Shown: positions 17,299 to 26,836 of the stretch, piece after piece
How the letters are laid out: each line of letters opens with the position of its first letter
How positions within the stretch are numbered: the first letter of the stretch is position 1
Source: Acidisphaera sp035272265
Lineage (GTDB): Bacteria > Pseudomonadota > Alphaproteobacteria > Acetobacterales > Acetobacteraceae
Length of the DNA: 28,016 nucleotides
Direction: 5' to 3'
Assembly: GCA_035272265.1 (NCBI GenBank)
Contig: DATEQV010000018.1
Location: forward strand, 1 to 28,016
Position numbers and translations under genes: made by a program
The notes under the pieces: generated by a model
The model's input: the letters and a program-made list of their open reading frames with translations, nothing else
Databases searched by the model: none
Told to the model about the DNA's origin: nothing

Positions 17299-18528
17299 AT
17301 GCAGATCACTCGCCGCGCGGCGATCGGCTCGGCCGCCGCTACCGCCGTATCCCTTGCCGCACGCCGCAGCCATGCTGCGGGCGGCCCGGTCATCAAGATC
17401 GGCGTCCTGAACGACCAGTCGGGGCCGTATCGCGACACGACGGGCCTGACGTCGGTCGCTGCCTCGCGGCTCGCAGCGAAGGAGATGGCCAACCATGGCT
17501 TTGACATCGAGGTCGTCTCCGCCGACCACCAGAACAAGCCGGATGTCGGCGCCTCGATCGCGCGCGCCTGGATCGACAACGACGGTGTGGACGTGGTTGC
17601 GGATGTGCCGACCTCGTCGGTGGCGCTGGCGGTGGCGCAGGTGTGCCGCGAGAAGGACAGGGTACACCTGAACGCGAGCGCGACGGCGGTGGCGCTCACG
17701 GGCGAACAGTGCAGCCCCAACACGATCGTCTGGAGCTTCGACACCTACATGCTGGGCAAGTCGACCGGCGGCGCGATGGTGAAGGCGGGCGGCAACAAGT
17801 GGTTCTTCATCACCGCCGACTACGCCTTCGGCCATTCGCTGGAGGACCAGACGACGCGCTTCGTCAAGGCAGCGGGCGGGACGGTGGTGGGCTCGGTCGC
17901 GTATCCGTTCCCGACCACGACCGACTTTTCGTCGTTCATCACGCAGGCGGTGACGAGCGGTGCCAATGTGCTCGGTCTGGCGAACGCAGGCGGCGACACG
18001 GCGAACTGCGTCAAGCAGGCGCACGAGTTCGGCCTGCGCGAGCATGGGATGCATGTCGCACCGCTGCTGATGTTCATCACCGATGTGCACGCGGTGGGGC
18101 TCGACATCTGCCAGGGGCTGCGGATGACCGAGAGCTTCTATTGGGACCTCAATCCCGGCACGCGGGCCTTTACCACGCGGCTGCGGGACTCGGGTGTGAC
18201 GCAAATGCCGAACCAGGCCCATGCGAGCAGCTATTCGAGCACGCTGCATTATCTCAAGACGGTGGCCGCGATGGGGCCGGCGGAGGCGAAAAAGTCCGGT
18301 GCGGCGACGGTGGCGCGCATGAAGGCGATGCCGACCGAGGACGACGCCTTCGGCAAGGGCTCGATCCGCGAGGACGGCCGCGGCGTGTTCCCCGCCTATC
18401 TGTTCGAGGTGAAGACACCAGCCGAGAGCAAGGCTCCGTGGGATTGCTACAAGCTGATCGCGACCACGCCGGCGGCGGAGGCGGTGCGCCCGCTGGGCGA
18501 AACCGGCTGCAAGATGGTACACGCCTGA
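17299..18528 (+). CDS. ABC transporter substrate-binding protein, branched-chain amino acid type
   Basis: A 409-residue periplasmic binding protein of the Leu/Ile/Val (Peripla_BP_6) class. The signal peptide has a twin-arginine start, MQITRRAAIGSAAATAVSLA, and likely cleavage after SHA near residue 26, so Tat export is possible. The mature part begins IKIGVLNDQSGPYRDTTG, the typical first strand and ligand loop. DVVADVPTSSVALAVAQVC and WFFITADYAFGHSLEDQT follow. The ATG at 17299 has GAGGGGG about 9 nt upstream. No permease or ATPase gene is in the window, so it is an orphan here. The neighbouring dehydrogenase and isomerase suggest an aromatic or carboxylate ligand rather than an amino acid, but that is inference. 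Confidence 0.92.
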   Translation: MQITRRAAIGSAAATAVSLAARRSHAAGGPVIKIGVLNDQSGPYRDTTGLTSVAASRLAAKEMANHGFDIEVVSADHQNKPDVGASIARAWIDNDGVDVVADVPTSSVALAVAQVCREKDRVHLNASATAVALTGEQCSPNTIVWSFDTYMLGKSTGGAMVKAGGNKWFFITADYAFGHSLEDQTTRFVKAAGGTVVGSVAYPFPTTTDFSSFITQAVTSGANVLGLANAGGDTANCVKQAHEFGLREHGMHVAPLLMFITDVHAVGLDICQGLRMTESFYWDLNPGTRAFTTRLRDSGVTQMPNQAHASSYSSTLHYLKTVAAMGPAEAKKSGAATVARMKAMPTEDDAFGKGSIREDGRGVFPAYLFEVKTPAESKAPWDCYKLIATTPAAEAVRPLGETGCKMVHA

Positions 18529-18557
18529 CGCTCGGGTAGGCTACGCAGCGGTTTCGT

Positions 18558-18653
18558 CGTCATTGCGAGCGCAGCGAAGCAACCCAGGGTCGCGCGGAAA
18601 GCGTTTGTCACGCTGCCCTGGGTTGCTTCGTCGCTGCGCTCCTCGCAATGACG
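18558..18653. repeat. Dispersed palindromic (REP/MITE-like) repeat, copy 2
   Basis: A 96-bp palindrome. The arms are CGTCATTGCGAG (18558-18569) and CTCGCAATGACG (18642-18653), perfectly complementary, with further pairing of GAAGCAACCCAGGG with CCCTGGGTTGCTTC. The centre reads CGCGCGGAAAGCGTTTGTCACG, nearly the same as the loop of the copy at 1179-1292. It lies between the converging substrate-binding protein and retropepsin-like genes, where it may also end both transcripts. Confidence 0.88.
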
Positions 18654-18687
18654 GGAAAACGGAAACCACTGTCGACGTGCAACGACT

Positions 18688-19656
18688 CTATCGTCCGATG
18701 GCGACGTAGACGCGGCCGCTGCCCCAGGACAGCCACGCGCGGTGCTCGCGCAGCACGTCGCTGCCGAGCAGCATGTCGCCGACGAAGTCCGGCAGCGGCG
18801 AGACCGGAATCTCCGGGCGCAGGAACAGCAGGTCGCCGATGGTCAGCGCGGTAAACCGGTGCACCCGGATCGGGCTCAGGGTCGGCGCGATGCCGCGCAC
18901 GCGGATGATCGGATCGCGCCGCAGCACGGCCGCCGTCAGGCCGAAGCGCGCCATGTCGCGGTCCGCCAGCACCGTCGAGTCCGATCCGCTGTCGACGGTG
19001 GCGCTCAGCGTCTGGTTGTCGAGCCCGACCGGCACGATCAGGTGCAGCCGGGCGCTGACCTCGGCATCCAGCGTCGCATAGGCGAGCGTCCAGTCGGGCC
19101 GGCCGCCCTCGCACATACGCGCGCGGTAGAACGTGATCCGCCCGTTCGGCATGTCGAGATCGACGTCGAAGTGCGACAGCACGTCCAGGCCCAGGATGCC
19201 GTCGGCGACCTTGCCCAGCGACGGACCGCTGTTCTCGCTGTCGCTGTCGACGACCACCGGCAGGTTGCGCAGCACCAGCTCGCCGATCGCGAGCGAGTGC
19301 ACCGTGGTGGCGGACCCTGCCCCTTCGCCGCCCACGCCGACGAGGCGCAGCGAGGTGCCGGTCGCGGGGACGCCGAGCCGCTCCGCGGCCGCGGATGTCA
19401 GCAGCGTGGTCTCCGCGCCGGTGTCGACGATCAGCCGCACCGGATCGCCGTTGACCTCGGCGTCGACCAGCGGCCGGCCATGCGTCGAATCGAGCGGCAC
19501 GGTGGCGCGCATCTGGTAGTCGCACATGGTCGCCGGGTCGAACAGGCCGGTCTCCGCACAGCCCGCCAGCACCATGACGAGCAACGCGCACGCCAGGCGC
19601 AGGCAGGCGAGGCCCGAACCCGCCGGCGGCGTCGGCCAGACGCGGCGGGCGCTCAT
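18688..19656 (-). CDS. Retropepsin-like aspartyl protease family lipoprotein, two domains
   Basis: A 322-residue protein with a lipoprotein signal. Basic MSARRVW is followed by the hydrophobic run LACALLVMVLAGC, with lipidated Cys33 in the LAGC lipobox. Two retropepsin-like half-domains follow. The first has the active-site motif LIVDTGAETTLL near residue 80 and the partner motif DGILGLDVLSHFDVDLD. The second has VDSGSDSTVL and MLLGSDVLREHRAWL. With both aspartates in one chain it could form its own active site, unlike homodimeric viral retropepsins. It should be anchored in the cell envelope. The ATG at 19656 overlaps the pbpC stop by 4 nt (ATGA), so translation is coupled to PBP1C. Substrate and actual activity are not shown. 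Confidence 0.88.
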   Translation of the reverse strand: MSARRVWPTPPAGSGLACLRLACALLVMVLAGCAETGLFDPATMCDYQMRATVPLDSTHGRPLVDAEVNGDPVRLIVDTGAETTLLTSAAAERLGVPATGTSLRLVGVGGEGAGSATTVHSLAIGELVLRNLPVVVDSDSENSGPSLGKVADGILGLDVLSHFDVDLDMPNGRITFYRARMCEGGRPDWTLAYATLDAEVSARLHLIVPVGLDNQTLSATVDSGSDSTVLADRDMARFGLTAAVLRRDPIIRVRGIAPTLSPIRVHRFTALTIGDLLFLRPEIPVSPLPDFVGDMLLGSDVLREHRAWLSWGSGRVYVAIGR

Positions 19657-21584
19657 TTCGCGCGGATGTTCGCGTGCGCGGCTTCGCCCTCGGCGTCGAG
19701 CACCGTCAGCAGGTAGAACCCCGGCCCGGGCGGCGTCCACGTGGTCTCGCGCCGCACCGGCATCGAGGCGATCGGGGCGCCGTCCACCAGGAAGGTCAGC
19801 GGTCTCTGTCCACCCATGGCCCTGATCGTGACTGTGGAATCGGCCCCCAGCACGGCACCGGGCGGCGGAAATAGCAAGCGCAGGTTGTCCTCGCCCAGCG
19901 CCGGCGCGTTCACATCACGCTGCTCGGCCTGCAGCGGCGTCGGCGAGCGGGGCGCGTGCGGCAGCAGGTCGAACACGCTACCGAGAATCGGCAGCGCCGT
20001 CGCCGCCCCCGTCGCCTGCGCCACCGGCGTGCCGTCCGGCCGCCCGACCCAGACCCCGACCACGTCGCGTGTGTCGAACCCGAACGCCCAGGCGTCGCGC
20101 CCGCCCCAGCTCGTGCCGGTCTTCCAGGCCACGGCCGCGCGCGTGGCGCCTGGCAGCGGACGCGTCAGGACGTTGGCGACGGTGGCAGCGGCGCGTTGCT
20201 GCAGAAAGGCGTGCGACGGCGAGGTGTCACCGGCGATCAGCGTCAGCGGGCGCGCCGTGCCGTCGGTCGCCAGCGCCGCATACAGGCCTGCCGCGTCGCG
20301 CAGCGTGGTGCCGCCGCCGCCCAAGGCCAGCGGCAGCGACGGCGCCGCGCCGCGCGGCAGCCGGAGCGGCGCGCCGGCATCGCGCAAGGCCTCGACGAAG
20401 CGCAGCGGCCCGATGCGGTCCAGCAACGCAACGGCCGGCAGGTTGAGCGACTGTCGCAGCGCCTCGGCGGCGGTGATGCCGCCGGCAAAGCCGCGGTCGA
20501 AGTTCTCCGGCGCGTAGGTGCCGAACAGGCGCGGCAGGTCGGCGAGCTGCGTCTGCGGCCCGACGATGCCGTCCTCGAACGCAAGCGCGTAGATGAACGG
20601 CTTCAACGCCGAGCCGGGGGAGCGAATCGCGCGGGTCAGATCGAGCGCGCCGGCGCGGTCCGGATCGCGCCATGCGCCGGCGTAGGCCGCGCGGATCTCC
20701 CGGCTGGCGGCATCGGCGACGACGATGGCGAGCGATTCCCGCGGCGGCAGGTCGCGCAGCCGGTCGGCCGCGAGACGTTCGAGCGCGGTCTGCAGCTTGA
20801 CGTCGACCGTGGTGGCGATCTGCGCCTGTCCGGGATGCGCGCGGGCAAGTCCGGCGACGATCTGCGGCGCGTGGCGCGGCAGAGGCGTGCGCGCGGCGGG
20901 GACCGGCGATGCGTCGGCGACGCCCGCGGGGCCGAGGATGCGATCGCGCAGCGCCTGTGCCGCGTCGTGGTGGCGGTCGGGGCGCAGCGCCTCCGGCCGG
21001 CGGGGGATCGCGACGAGCAGTGCCGCCTCGTCCGGCTCCAGCGCCGACGGCTCGCGGCCGAACCACGCGAGCGACCCGGCCCGCACGCCTTCCAGGTCGC
21101 CGCCATACGGCGCGAGCGTCAGCCAGATGCGCAACACGCCCTGCCGCCCGTAGCGCCACTCGAGCTGCAAGGCCCGCGCCGCCTCGATCAGCTTGGAACG
21201 CAGCGTGCGCGGTCGCGGCTCCAGCAGGCGCGCGGCCTGCATCGCCAGCGTGGAACCGCCGGAAACGACATGCCCGGCGCGCAGCATCTGCGCGGCGGCG
21301 CGCACGATCGCCACCGGATCGACGCCGGGATGCAGCCAGAAGCGCCGGTCCTCGGTACGGATCAGCAGGTCGAGGAAAGCCGGCGACACGTCGGCAGGTG
21401 CCGCCGCGAACCGCCACACGCCGCCGGGCGCGGGCAGCAGCGCCAGCGGCCGGCCGTTGCGGTCGAGCACCTCGGTTCCGACCACGTCGAGCCGGTGCAG
21501 GTCGGGCGGGAAGGCGCGGTCCAGCCCCCACGCCGCCGCGGCAAGCAGCAGCGGGAAGGCCAGCGCCAGCCAGCGTCGCTGCAT
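19653..21584 (-). CDS. pbpC: Penicillin-binding protein 1C, bifunctional peptidoglycan synthase
   Basis: A 643-residue inner-membrane enzyme with a membrane anchor at 4-20. The glycosyltransferase 51 domain (about 40-215) has catalytic Glu78 in RTEDRRFWLHPGVD and the motif SGGSTLAMQAARLL. The transpeptidase domain (about 280-530) has Ser325-xx-Lys328 (SPGSALKPF), Ser379-x-Asn381 and KTGTSWGG (488-495), so all penicillin-binding motifs are intact. The C-terminal segment after 555 fits a BiPBP_C domain. It is shorter than E. coli PbpC (770). The ATG at 21584 overlaps the upstream stop (TGATG). A GTG one codon earlier is possible. The pairing with alpha-2-macroglobulin is the known yfhM-pbpC arrangement, thought to link cell-wall repair with defence against proteases. 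Confidence 0.95.
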   Translation of the reverse strand: MQRRWLALAFPLLLAAAAWGLDRAFPPDLHRLDVVGTEVLDRNGRPLALLPAPGGVWRFAAAPADVSPAFLDLLIRTEDRRFWLHPGVDPVAIVRAAAQMLRAGHVVSGGSTLAMQAARLLEPRPRTLRSKLIEAARALQLEWRYGRQGVLRIWLTLAPYGGDLEGVRAGSLAWFGREPSALEPDEAALLVAIPRRPEALRPDRHHDAAQALRDRILGPAGVADASPVPAARTPLPRHAPQIVAGLARAHPGQAQIATTVDVKLQTALERLAADRLRDLPPRESLAIVVADAASREIRAAYAGAWRDPDRAGALDLTRAIRSPGSALKPFIYALAFEDGIVGPQTQLADLPRLFGTYAPENFDRGFAGGITAAEALRQSLNLPAVALLDRIGPLRFVEALRDAGAPLRLPRGAAPSLPLALGGGGTTLRDAAGLYAALATDGTARPLTLIAGDTSPSHAFLQQRAAATVANVLTRPLPGATRAAVAWKTGTSWGGRDAWAFGFDTRDVVGVWVGRPDGTPVAQATGAATALPILGSVFDLLPHAPRSPTPLQAEQRDVNAPALGEDNLRLLFPPPGAVLGADSTVTIRAMGGQRPLTFLVDGAPIASMPVRRETTWTPPGPGFYLLTVLDAEGEAAHANIRAK

Positions 21585-24500
21585 CACTCGACCGGCAGCA
21601 CCGTGATGCGGACCGCGCCCTGACGGGCGTAGATCGCCGGACGGTACATGTCGGCGACCTCGACGCCGGGCAGTTCGTAGCTGCCGGGCGTCACCGCGCG
21701 CAGCCGCACCGCGATGCGGAAGGTCTGGTGGTCGTCGGGCAGGTCGAACACCGCCGCGTACCGATCATCCGCCGCCGGCTGCGCGTCGGGCACCGTCAGG
21801 TCCTTCAGCCAGGACAGGCCGGGCGCCTCCTCGCTGCCGATGCGGCCGGCGACTTCCCAGCCCGCCGGGAGGCCGGCCAGCAGCATCACCTGATGCTCCT
21901 GCTTGTCGTCCGCGCTGCCGTCGATCTGCAGCACAAAGACGGTGTTCTGCTTCAGGTGATCGAGATCGAGCGGCGTGCCCTCGAGAGTGAGGAATTTCCG
22001 CGACACCCGCATCAGGTTGTGCGCCGCGGCCGGCGCCACCGCCGGAATGCCGGTGATCGACACCGTCTGCCACACCGGATCGCTGCCGAGGTTGCGCCCG
22101 ACCAGCGCGCCGCCCATCAGCGGCACGCTGACGATCGGCGCGGGCGGCGGCTGCAGGTCGCCGACCGCGACGCGCGTGGAACGGCCGTCGCGTCCGAGCA
22201 GCGCCGCGGCGGCGATGCCCCAGCTCGCCTCCTGCGTCGAGACCCACGCCGGATCGAGGTCCGCGCCCGGCAACTCGGTCACCAGCTTGGCCAATCGGTC
22301 TGGCAGAAGGCCGCTTTCCTTCAGCAGCACGACGAGCGCTTCCTGGTCCCGCAGCGCCGAGCCGTCGTCGAGGTACCAGAACTTCCGCCCGCGGAAGTCG
22401 AGCGCGTTGGCGAACAACTTCTCGGCGCGCGGCGTGTCGTGGGCCATCGCCAGCGCGGCGGCGACCTGCGCGCGCGCGAGCGGCGTCGGCAGGTTGTCGG
22501 GATCCGAGGCGAACACTCGCGCGAGTCCCGGACGGTTCTTCCCGGCGCGCGCGAGATCGTACAGCGCATAGGCCTGTGCGGCATACTCCTCCGGCTTGGT
22601 CGGGTCGGTATCCAGTTCGTCGGACAGATACTTCAGCCCGTCGCGGATCGCCGCCTCGGGCAACCCGTTGCCGGCGGCCTGCGCGCGCATGAGGAAGTCC
22701 ATCGCATAGGCCGACAGCCACGGCCTCGCCTCACCGTTTGACGTCCACAGCGCGAAGCCGCCGTCGTAGCGCTGCAGGTCGAGCACGCGCGTCATCGCCG
22801 CCTGCAAGGCCGGCCCGCGCTGCGGTCCCGCCATCGGTCCGTCCGGCAGGAACACCAGCGGGAAGCCCTTGCTGCTCGCCTGCTCCAGGCAGAACAGCGG
22901 ATAGGCGTACAGCGCCTGGACCAACCCGGGCACGTCGTAGCGCACGAGGCCGCCATAGGTGACGGTGCCGTGCGCGGTGCCGGGCAGGAAGCGGTCGAAG
23001 GCGGGCGCGATCGGCGCGGAGGCGCCGGGTGCAAGCTGGGTGCTCGCCACCAGCGTCATCGGTCCGCGCGCAGGCCGCACGGTGATCGCCGTCTCGCGAT
23101 GCACGCTGAAGCCGCCCTGCCCCGTCACGTCGAGCTTCACGACCGCACGTCCCGCGGTCGTCGCATGCAGCGTCGTCACAGGCGTCGCCTGCGCGCCCGT
23201 CGTCAGGTTGGCGACGAGGCGGGTCGGGCCGCTGACCTGCAACGGTCCGTCGGTCGAGACGACGACCGACGCCTCGCCTGGCGGCAGCTCCAGGTTCTGC
23301 ATCAGCACGGCGAAGCGCGCGTTGTCGCCGGGGGCGAGGAAGCGCGGCAACAGCGGCTCGGCGACCAGCGGATCGCGCACCAGCACGTCGGCATGCGCGG
23401 CGCCGATCTTGTCGCCGTGCCATACCACCGCCATCAGCCGCACCTGTCCGGCAAAGTCCGGCAGGTCGAGCGGGATGCGGGCGATGCCGTCGTCGCCCGC
23501 CTGGACGGGTCCGACGAACAGGGTGACGGTGCGGATCGGCACGTCGGGAAGCGCGAAGCCGGTGTCGCCGCCCTGGCGCAACTGCGTCGCCTCGCCTTCC
23601 GCCGGCGCGAGCAGGTGGCCCCAGTCGTCGCGGATATCGAGGCCGAGACGGCGGCGGCCGAGGAAGTGCGCGGCCGGATCGGGATTGTCGAAATTGGTCA
23701 GCCGCAGGATGCCCTCGTCGACCGCCGCAAGCGTCACCCAGGCGCCGGGTTCGGCATGCACGGGAATGATCGCCTGCTTTCGCGGCGGCAGCTTGTCGGG
23801 GACGTCGATCGTCGCGGCGATCGTGCGCACCGACGGGTCGATGCCGACCCACACCAAGCCGATGGCGCGGCCGGGCTTGCGGTCCTCGGGCTTCGCCGCC
23901 TTCGCATCGGCGGCGTGATAGAGGTGCACGGTCACATACGCGCCCGGCCCCCAGTCGGTGCCGACCGACACGTCGACATCCGAGCCGCCGGCCGCGACGT
24001 CGATGTCGCGCAGCGCGTGCACGCGGTCGGTCAGCACGAGCAGCGTCGCCTTGCCGGCGAACGGGGCGGCGATGTGGATGCGGGCCGCCTCGCCCGGCTT
24101 GTGCGTGCGCGCGTCGGCCGACACGTCGAGCTGATCGGGCACGTCCGGGTTGTCGGCGGACACCCACCCGGCGCGGAAACGCACGGATGTGGCGGCGAGG
24201 CCGCCGGCTTCCGTCACCTCCAGCCGGTAGCGGCCGAAGTCGAGCGTCTTGGCCCAATGCAGCGTGCCGTCGGCGGGAATGGCGACGTCGTGCGTCTCCA
24301 GCGGCTCATCGCGCCACGCCATCTGGTAGCGGGCGACGTTGCCCTCGAACTGCAGGCGCCAGGTCGGGTTCTCGCGCACCAGCCGCAGCGTCGCCTTCAG
24401 CGGAATCCGCGCGCCGTCGGGATTGACCGCGACGACCTCGAAACCGGCTTCCGCGTTCGCATCGATCGCGTTGTCGGCGAAGTCGGGCTTGACGCCGATC

Positions 24501-26713
24501 AGGTTGCCGGACGGACGGACGGGAACGTCGATCTTGCCGCGGCTCGCGTGGCCGGATGGATCGTCGATCTCCGCGGTGACGCTCGCCTTGATCGGATGCG
24601 TGGTGTCGGGCGCGCGCGGCACGCTGATCGCGATCGTCGAGTGGCCCTCGCCGTCGGTGTCGGCGATGTCGACGTCCTGCGCGTCGGGCGCGTAGGTCTC
24701 GCCGGCCAGGCCGACGCCATAGCCCTTGAGCGCCGGGAACGGGTCGTCATTCCAGGTCAGGCGGATCGACGCCTTGCCCGACAATCCGGCGCCGGGCGCG
24801 CCGTACAGGAAACGCGCCGTGAGGGGCAGCGCGAACGGCCGGCCGGGCAGCAGCGGACCGGGCACCGGGCCGAGATCGACCGCGAGCCGGTCGGGCACGA
24901 AGGCGTCGACGCGGAAGCCGGCGGTGGCAATCGGGTCGGCGTCGGGGTCGGAGCGCAGCTCGATCGTCCAGGTGCCGATCGCGGCCCCGGCGGACAGGGT
25001 GATCGGCACGCGGATCGCGTCATCAGCCAGCCGGGGGGCCGTCGTCTGCAGGAACACCTGTCCGTTGGGACGCTTGACGGTGACCCGCGCCGGGAAATCG
25101 GCCGGGCGTCCCGCGTCGTCGCGCAACAGCGCCATCGCCTGCACGGTCTCGCCGGGGCGGTAGATGCCGCGATCGGTCCAGATGAAACCGTCTAGCGGAC
25201 CCGGATGCGGGGCCCCCGAGACGCCGCGGTCGGACAGGTCGAACGCTGCGGCCTCGAGGTCGAGGGTGGCGAAATCGTCGCCCGGGCCGAACAGGTGGAT
25301 CGAGCTCGGCGCGCTGCTGCCGGTGCCGTGGGTCAGCGGGGCGGCAAAGCGGGCGACGCCGTCGCCGTCGGTGGTCGTCTCGGCGAGGATATCGTTGGTC
25401 GTCGAGAGCAGCTGCACGCGCACGCCCGGGCGCGGGGCGACGTCGCTGTAGCCGCGCACCTGCACGGTCAGCCCGTCCTCGCCGCGCCAGACGGTCGGCG
25501 CGAGGTCGGTGCGCACCAGCATCTGCGCCGCGCCCTGCGGATCGAGGCTCTCGGGCGTGCCGTCGCCCGCTTCGGCGACGAGCGCGTAGACACCGGGGCC
25601 GGCGTCCTCCAGCGCCTGCGGCAGCGGCAGCGCGGTGGTGATGTTGCGGTTCGGCTTGAACGACTGAATGGGCGCGGTGCCTTGCCAGACGACGCGGCCG
25701 TAGTCGGTGCCGGCGCGCATCGCCTGATAGGTGTCGATCTGCTGGCCGAGGGTGTTGTCGTGCAGGAAGGCGACGATGTTGCGCTCGGTCATCCGCGCCA
25801 GCGTCAGCTTGACCGCCGACAGGTTCACCGTGGTCATCGTCACCGCCGGCGGCTGGCCGCGCGGCAGGATGAACATGCGCTGGTCGAAGACGACGCGGGG
25901 CCGGCGGTTGCCGATATCGGCGGTCAGCCGGGTTTCCTTGACCAGCGTCAGGCCGTCCTCGCCCGGCATGCCGGCGCGCAGGACGATGCCGGTCTGTTGC
26001 CCCGACGGCAGGCCGGAGACGCAGATCTCGTCGCCCTCCCGCGTCACGGCGGCGCCGGACACGGCGGGGTCGAGCTTGACCCAGTCCTGCGGGTGGAAGT
26101 CGTCGGAGCGCAGCGGCGCGGTGGTGAAGCTGATGCAGGCGCGCGGCGGGTCGGCCTCGCTCTCGTTGCGCAGGTTGCGCACCAGGATGCCGGCGGCGCG
26201 GCGCGCCATGAGCAGCGCCTGCTTGATCTGCGCGTCGTCCGGCGCGCGGTCCTGCGCGGCCTCGAGCGCGGTGATCGCCTGGGCCGGGCGGTCCAGCATC
26301 TTCAGCGCGTCGGCGATCATCAGCAGCGGCGCGATCTCGGCCTTCGGATCGCTGGCCAGCTCGAACGCCTGGTAGGCGGCCATCATCGCGTGGCGGGCGT
26401 CGGGCGGGGTCTCGCGCATCGCGTCCTGGGCGAGCGACATCCAGGCGCCGGCGCCCGCGTCGCCGAGGCCGATCCGCGCTTCCCAGGCCGCCACGGCGCC
26501 GGCCCAGTCGCGCTTGCGCTCGGCGTCCGCCGCCTTCTGCTCCGCCGCGCGCCGCTGCGCCGGGTTGCCGCCGGCCGGGAACTTGGCGGTCAGGCTGTCG
26601 GCATACTTGCCGCTGTCGGTGGACAGGCCCGAGATGTCGAGGTCGGCGGCGCGAGCGATCGGCGCCACGCCGATGAGGACAGCGAGGCAGAGCAGCACGA
26701 GCAGACGGCGCAT
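21584..26713 (-). CDS. yfhM: Bacterial alpha-2-macroglobulin family protein
   Basis: A 1709-residue envelope protein that traps proteases through bait-region cleavage and a reactive thioester. The signal peptide is RRLLVLLCLAVLIGVAPIARA with a type I cleavage site; there is no lipobox cysteine, unlike the lipoprotein form in E. coli. Residues 50-185 are a helical, TPR-like region. Macroglobulin beta-sandwich domains follow, including FIWTDRGIYRPGETVQAMAL near 515. The thioester motif is intact: Cys1275-Leu-Glu1277-Gln1278 in YPLFCLEQASSKG. After it comes the alpha-alpha thioester domain (to about 1530) and a C-terminal receptor-like sandwich. The ATG at 26713 has AGGGGA about 10 nt upstream. 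It is the first gene of the trio with pbpC and the retropepsin-like lipoprotein. Confidence 0.95.
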   Translation of the reverse strand: MRRLLVLLCLAVLIGVAPIARAADLDISGLSTDSGKYADSLTAKFPAGGNPAQRRAAEQKAADAERKRDWAGAVAAWEARIGLGDAGAGAWMSLAQDAMRETPPDARHAMMAAYQAFELASDPKAEIAPLLMIADALKMLDRPAQAITALEAAQDRAPDDAQIKQALLMARRAAGILVRNLRNESEADPPRACISFTTAPLRSDDFHPQDWVKLDPAVSGAAVTREGDEICVSGLPSGQQTGIVLRAGMPGEDGLTLVKETRLTADIGNRRPRVVFDQRMFILPRGQPPAVTMTTVNLSAVKLTLARMTERNIVAFLHDNTLGQQIDTYQAMRAGTDYGRVVWQGTAPIQSFKPNRNITTALPLPQALEDAGPGVYALVAEAGDGTPESLDPQGAAQMLVRTDLAPTVWRGEDGLTVQVRGYSDVAPRPGVRVQLLSTTNDILAETTTDGDGVARFAAPLTHGTGSSAPSSIHLFGPGDDFATLDLEAAAFDLSDRGVSGAPHPGPLDGFIWTDRGIYRPGETVQAMALLRDDAGRPADFPARVTVKRPNGQVFLQTTAPRLADDAIRVPITLSAGAAIGTWTIELRSDPDADPIATAGFRVDAFVPDRLAVDLGPVPGPLLPGRPFALPLTARFLYGAPGAGLSGKASIRLTWNDDPFPALKGYGVGLAGETYAPDAQDVDIADTDGEGHSTIAISVPRAPDTTHPIKASVTAEIDDPSGHASRGKIDVPVRPSGNLIGVKPDFADNAIDANAEAGFEVVAVNPDGARIPLKATLRLVRENPTWRLQFEGNVARYQMAWRDEPLETHDVAIPADGTLHWAKTLDFGRYRLEVTEAGGLAATSVRFRAGWVSADNPDVPDQLDVSADARTHKPGEAARIHIAAPFAGKATLLVLTDRVHALRDIDVAAGGSDVDVSVGTDWGPGAYVTVHLYHAADAKAAKPEDRKPGRAIGLVWVGIDPSVRTIAATIDVPDKLPPRKQAIIPVHAEPGAWVTLAAVDEGILRLTNFDNPDPAAHFLGRRRLGLDIRDDWGHLLAPAEGEATQLRQGGDTGFALPDVPIRTVTLFVGPVQAGDDGIARIPLDLPDFAGQVRLMAVVWHGDKIGAAHADVLVRDPLVAEPLLPRFLAPGDNARFAVLMQNLELPPGEASVVVSTDGPLQVSGPTRLVANLTTGAQATPVTTLHATTAGRAVVKLDVTGQGGFSVHRETAITVRPARGPMTLVASTQLAPGASAPIAPAFDRFLPGTAHGTVTYGGLVRYDVPGLVQALYAYPLFCLEQASSKGFPLVFLPDGPMAGPQRGPALQAAMTRVLDLQRYDGGFALWTSNGEARPWLSAYAMDFLMRAQAAGNGLPEAAIRDGLKYLSDELDTDPTKPEEYAAQAYALYDLARAGKNRPGLARVFASDPDNLPTPLARAQVAAALAMAHDTPRAEKLFANALDFRGRKFWYLDDGSALRDQEALVVLLKESGLLPDRLAKLVTELPGADLDPAWVSTQEASWGIAAAALLGRDGRSTRVAVGDLQPPPAPIVSVPLMGGALVGRNLGSDPVWQTVSITGIPAVAPAAAHNLMRVSRKFLTLEGTPLDLDHLKQNTVFVLQIDGSADDKQEHQVMLLAGLPAGWEVAGRIGSEEAPGLSWLKDLTVPDAQPAADDRYAAVFDLPDDHQTFRIAVRLRAVTPGSYELPGVEVADMYRPAIYARQGAVRITVLPVE

Positions 26714-26836
26714 GAGTGGCGGTTCCCCTTGGCACGCCGGCGGGCGTGTCCCCCGGCGGACAGACTAGCGCGGCCGGTCCCGGCGCGTAATGGAAATGAT
26801 GTTACGGCTTGTGAAGGTACATGAAGGACGCGCCGG

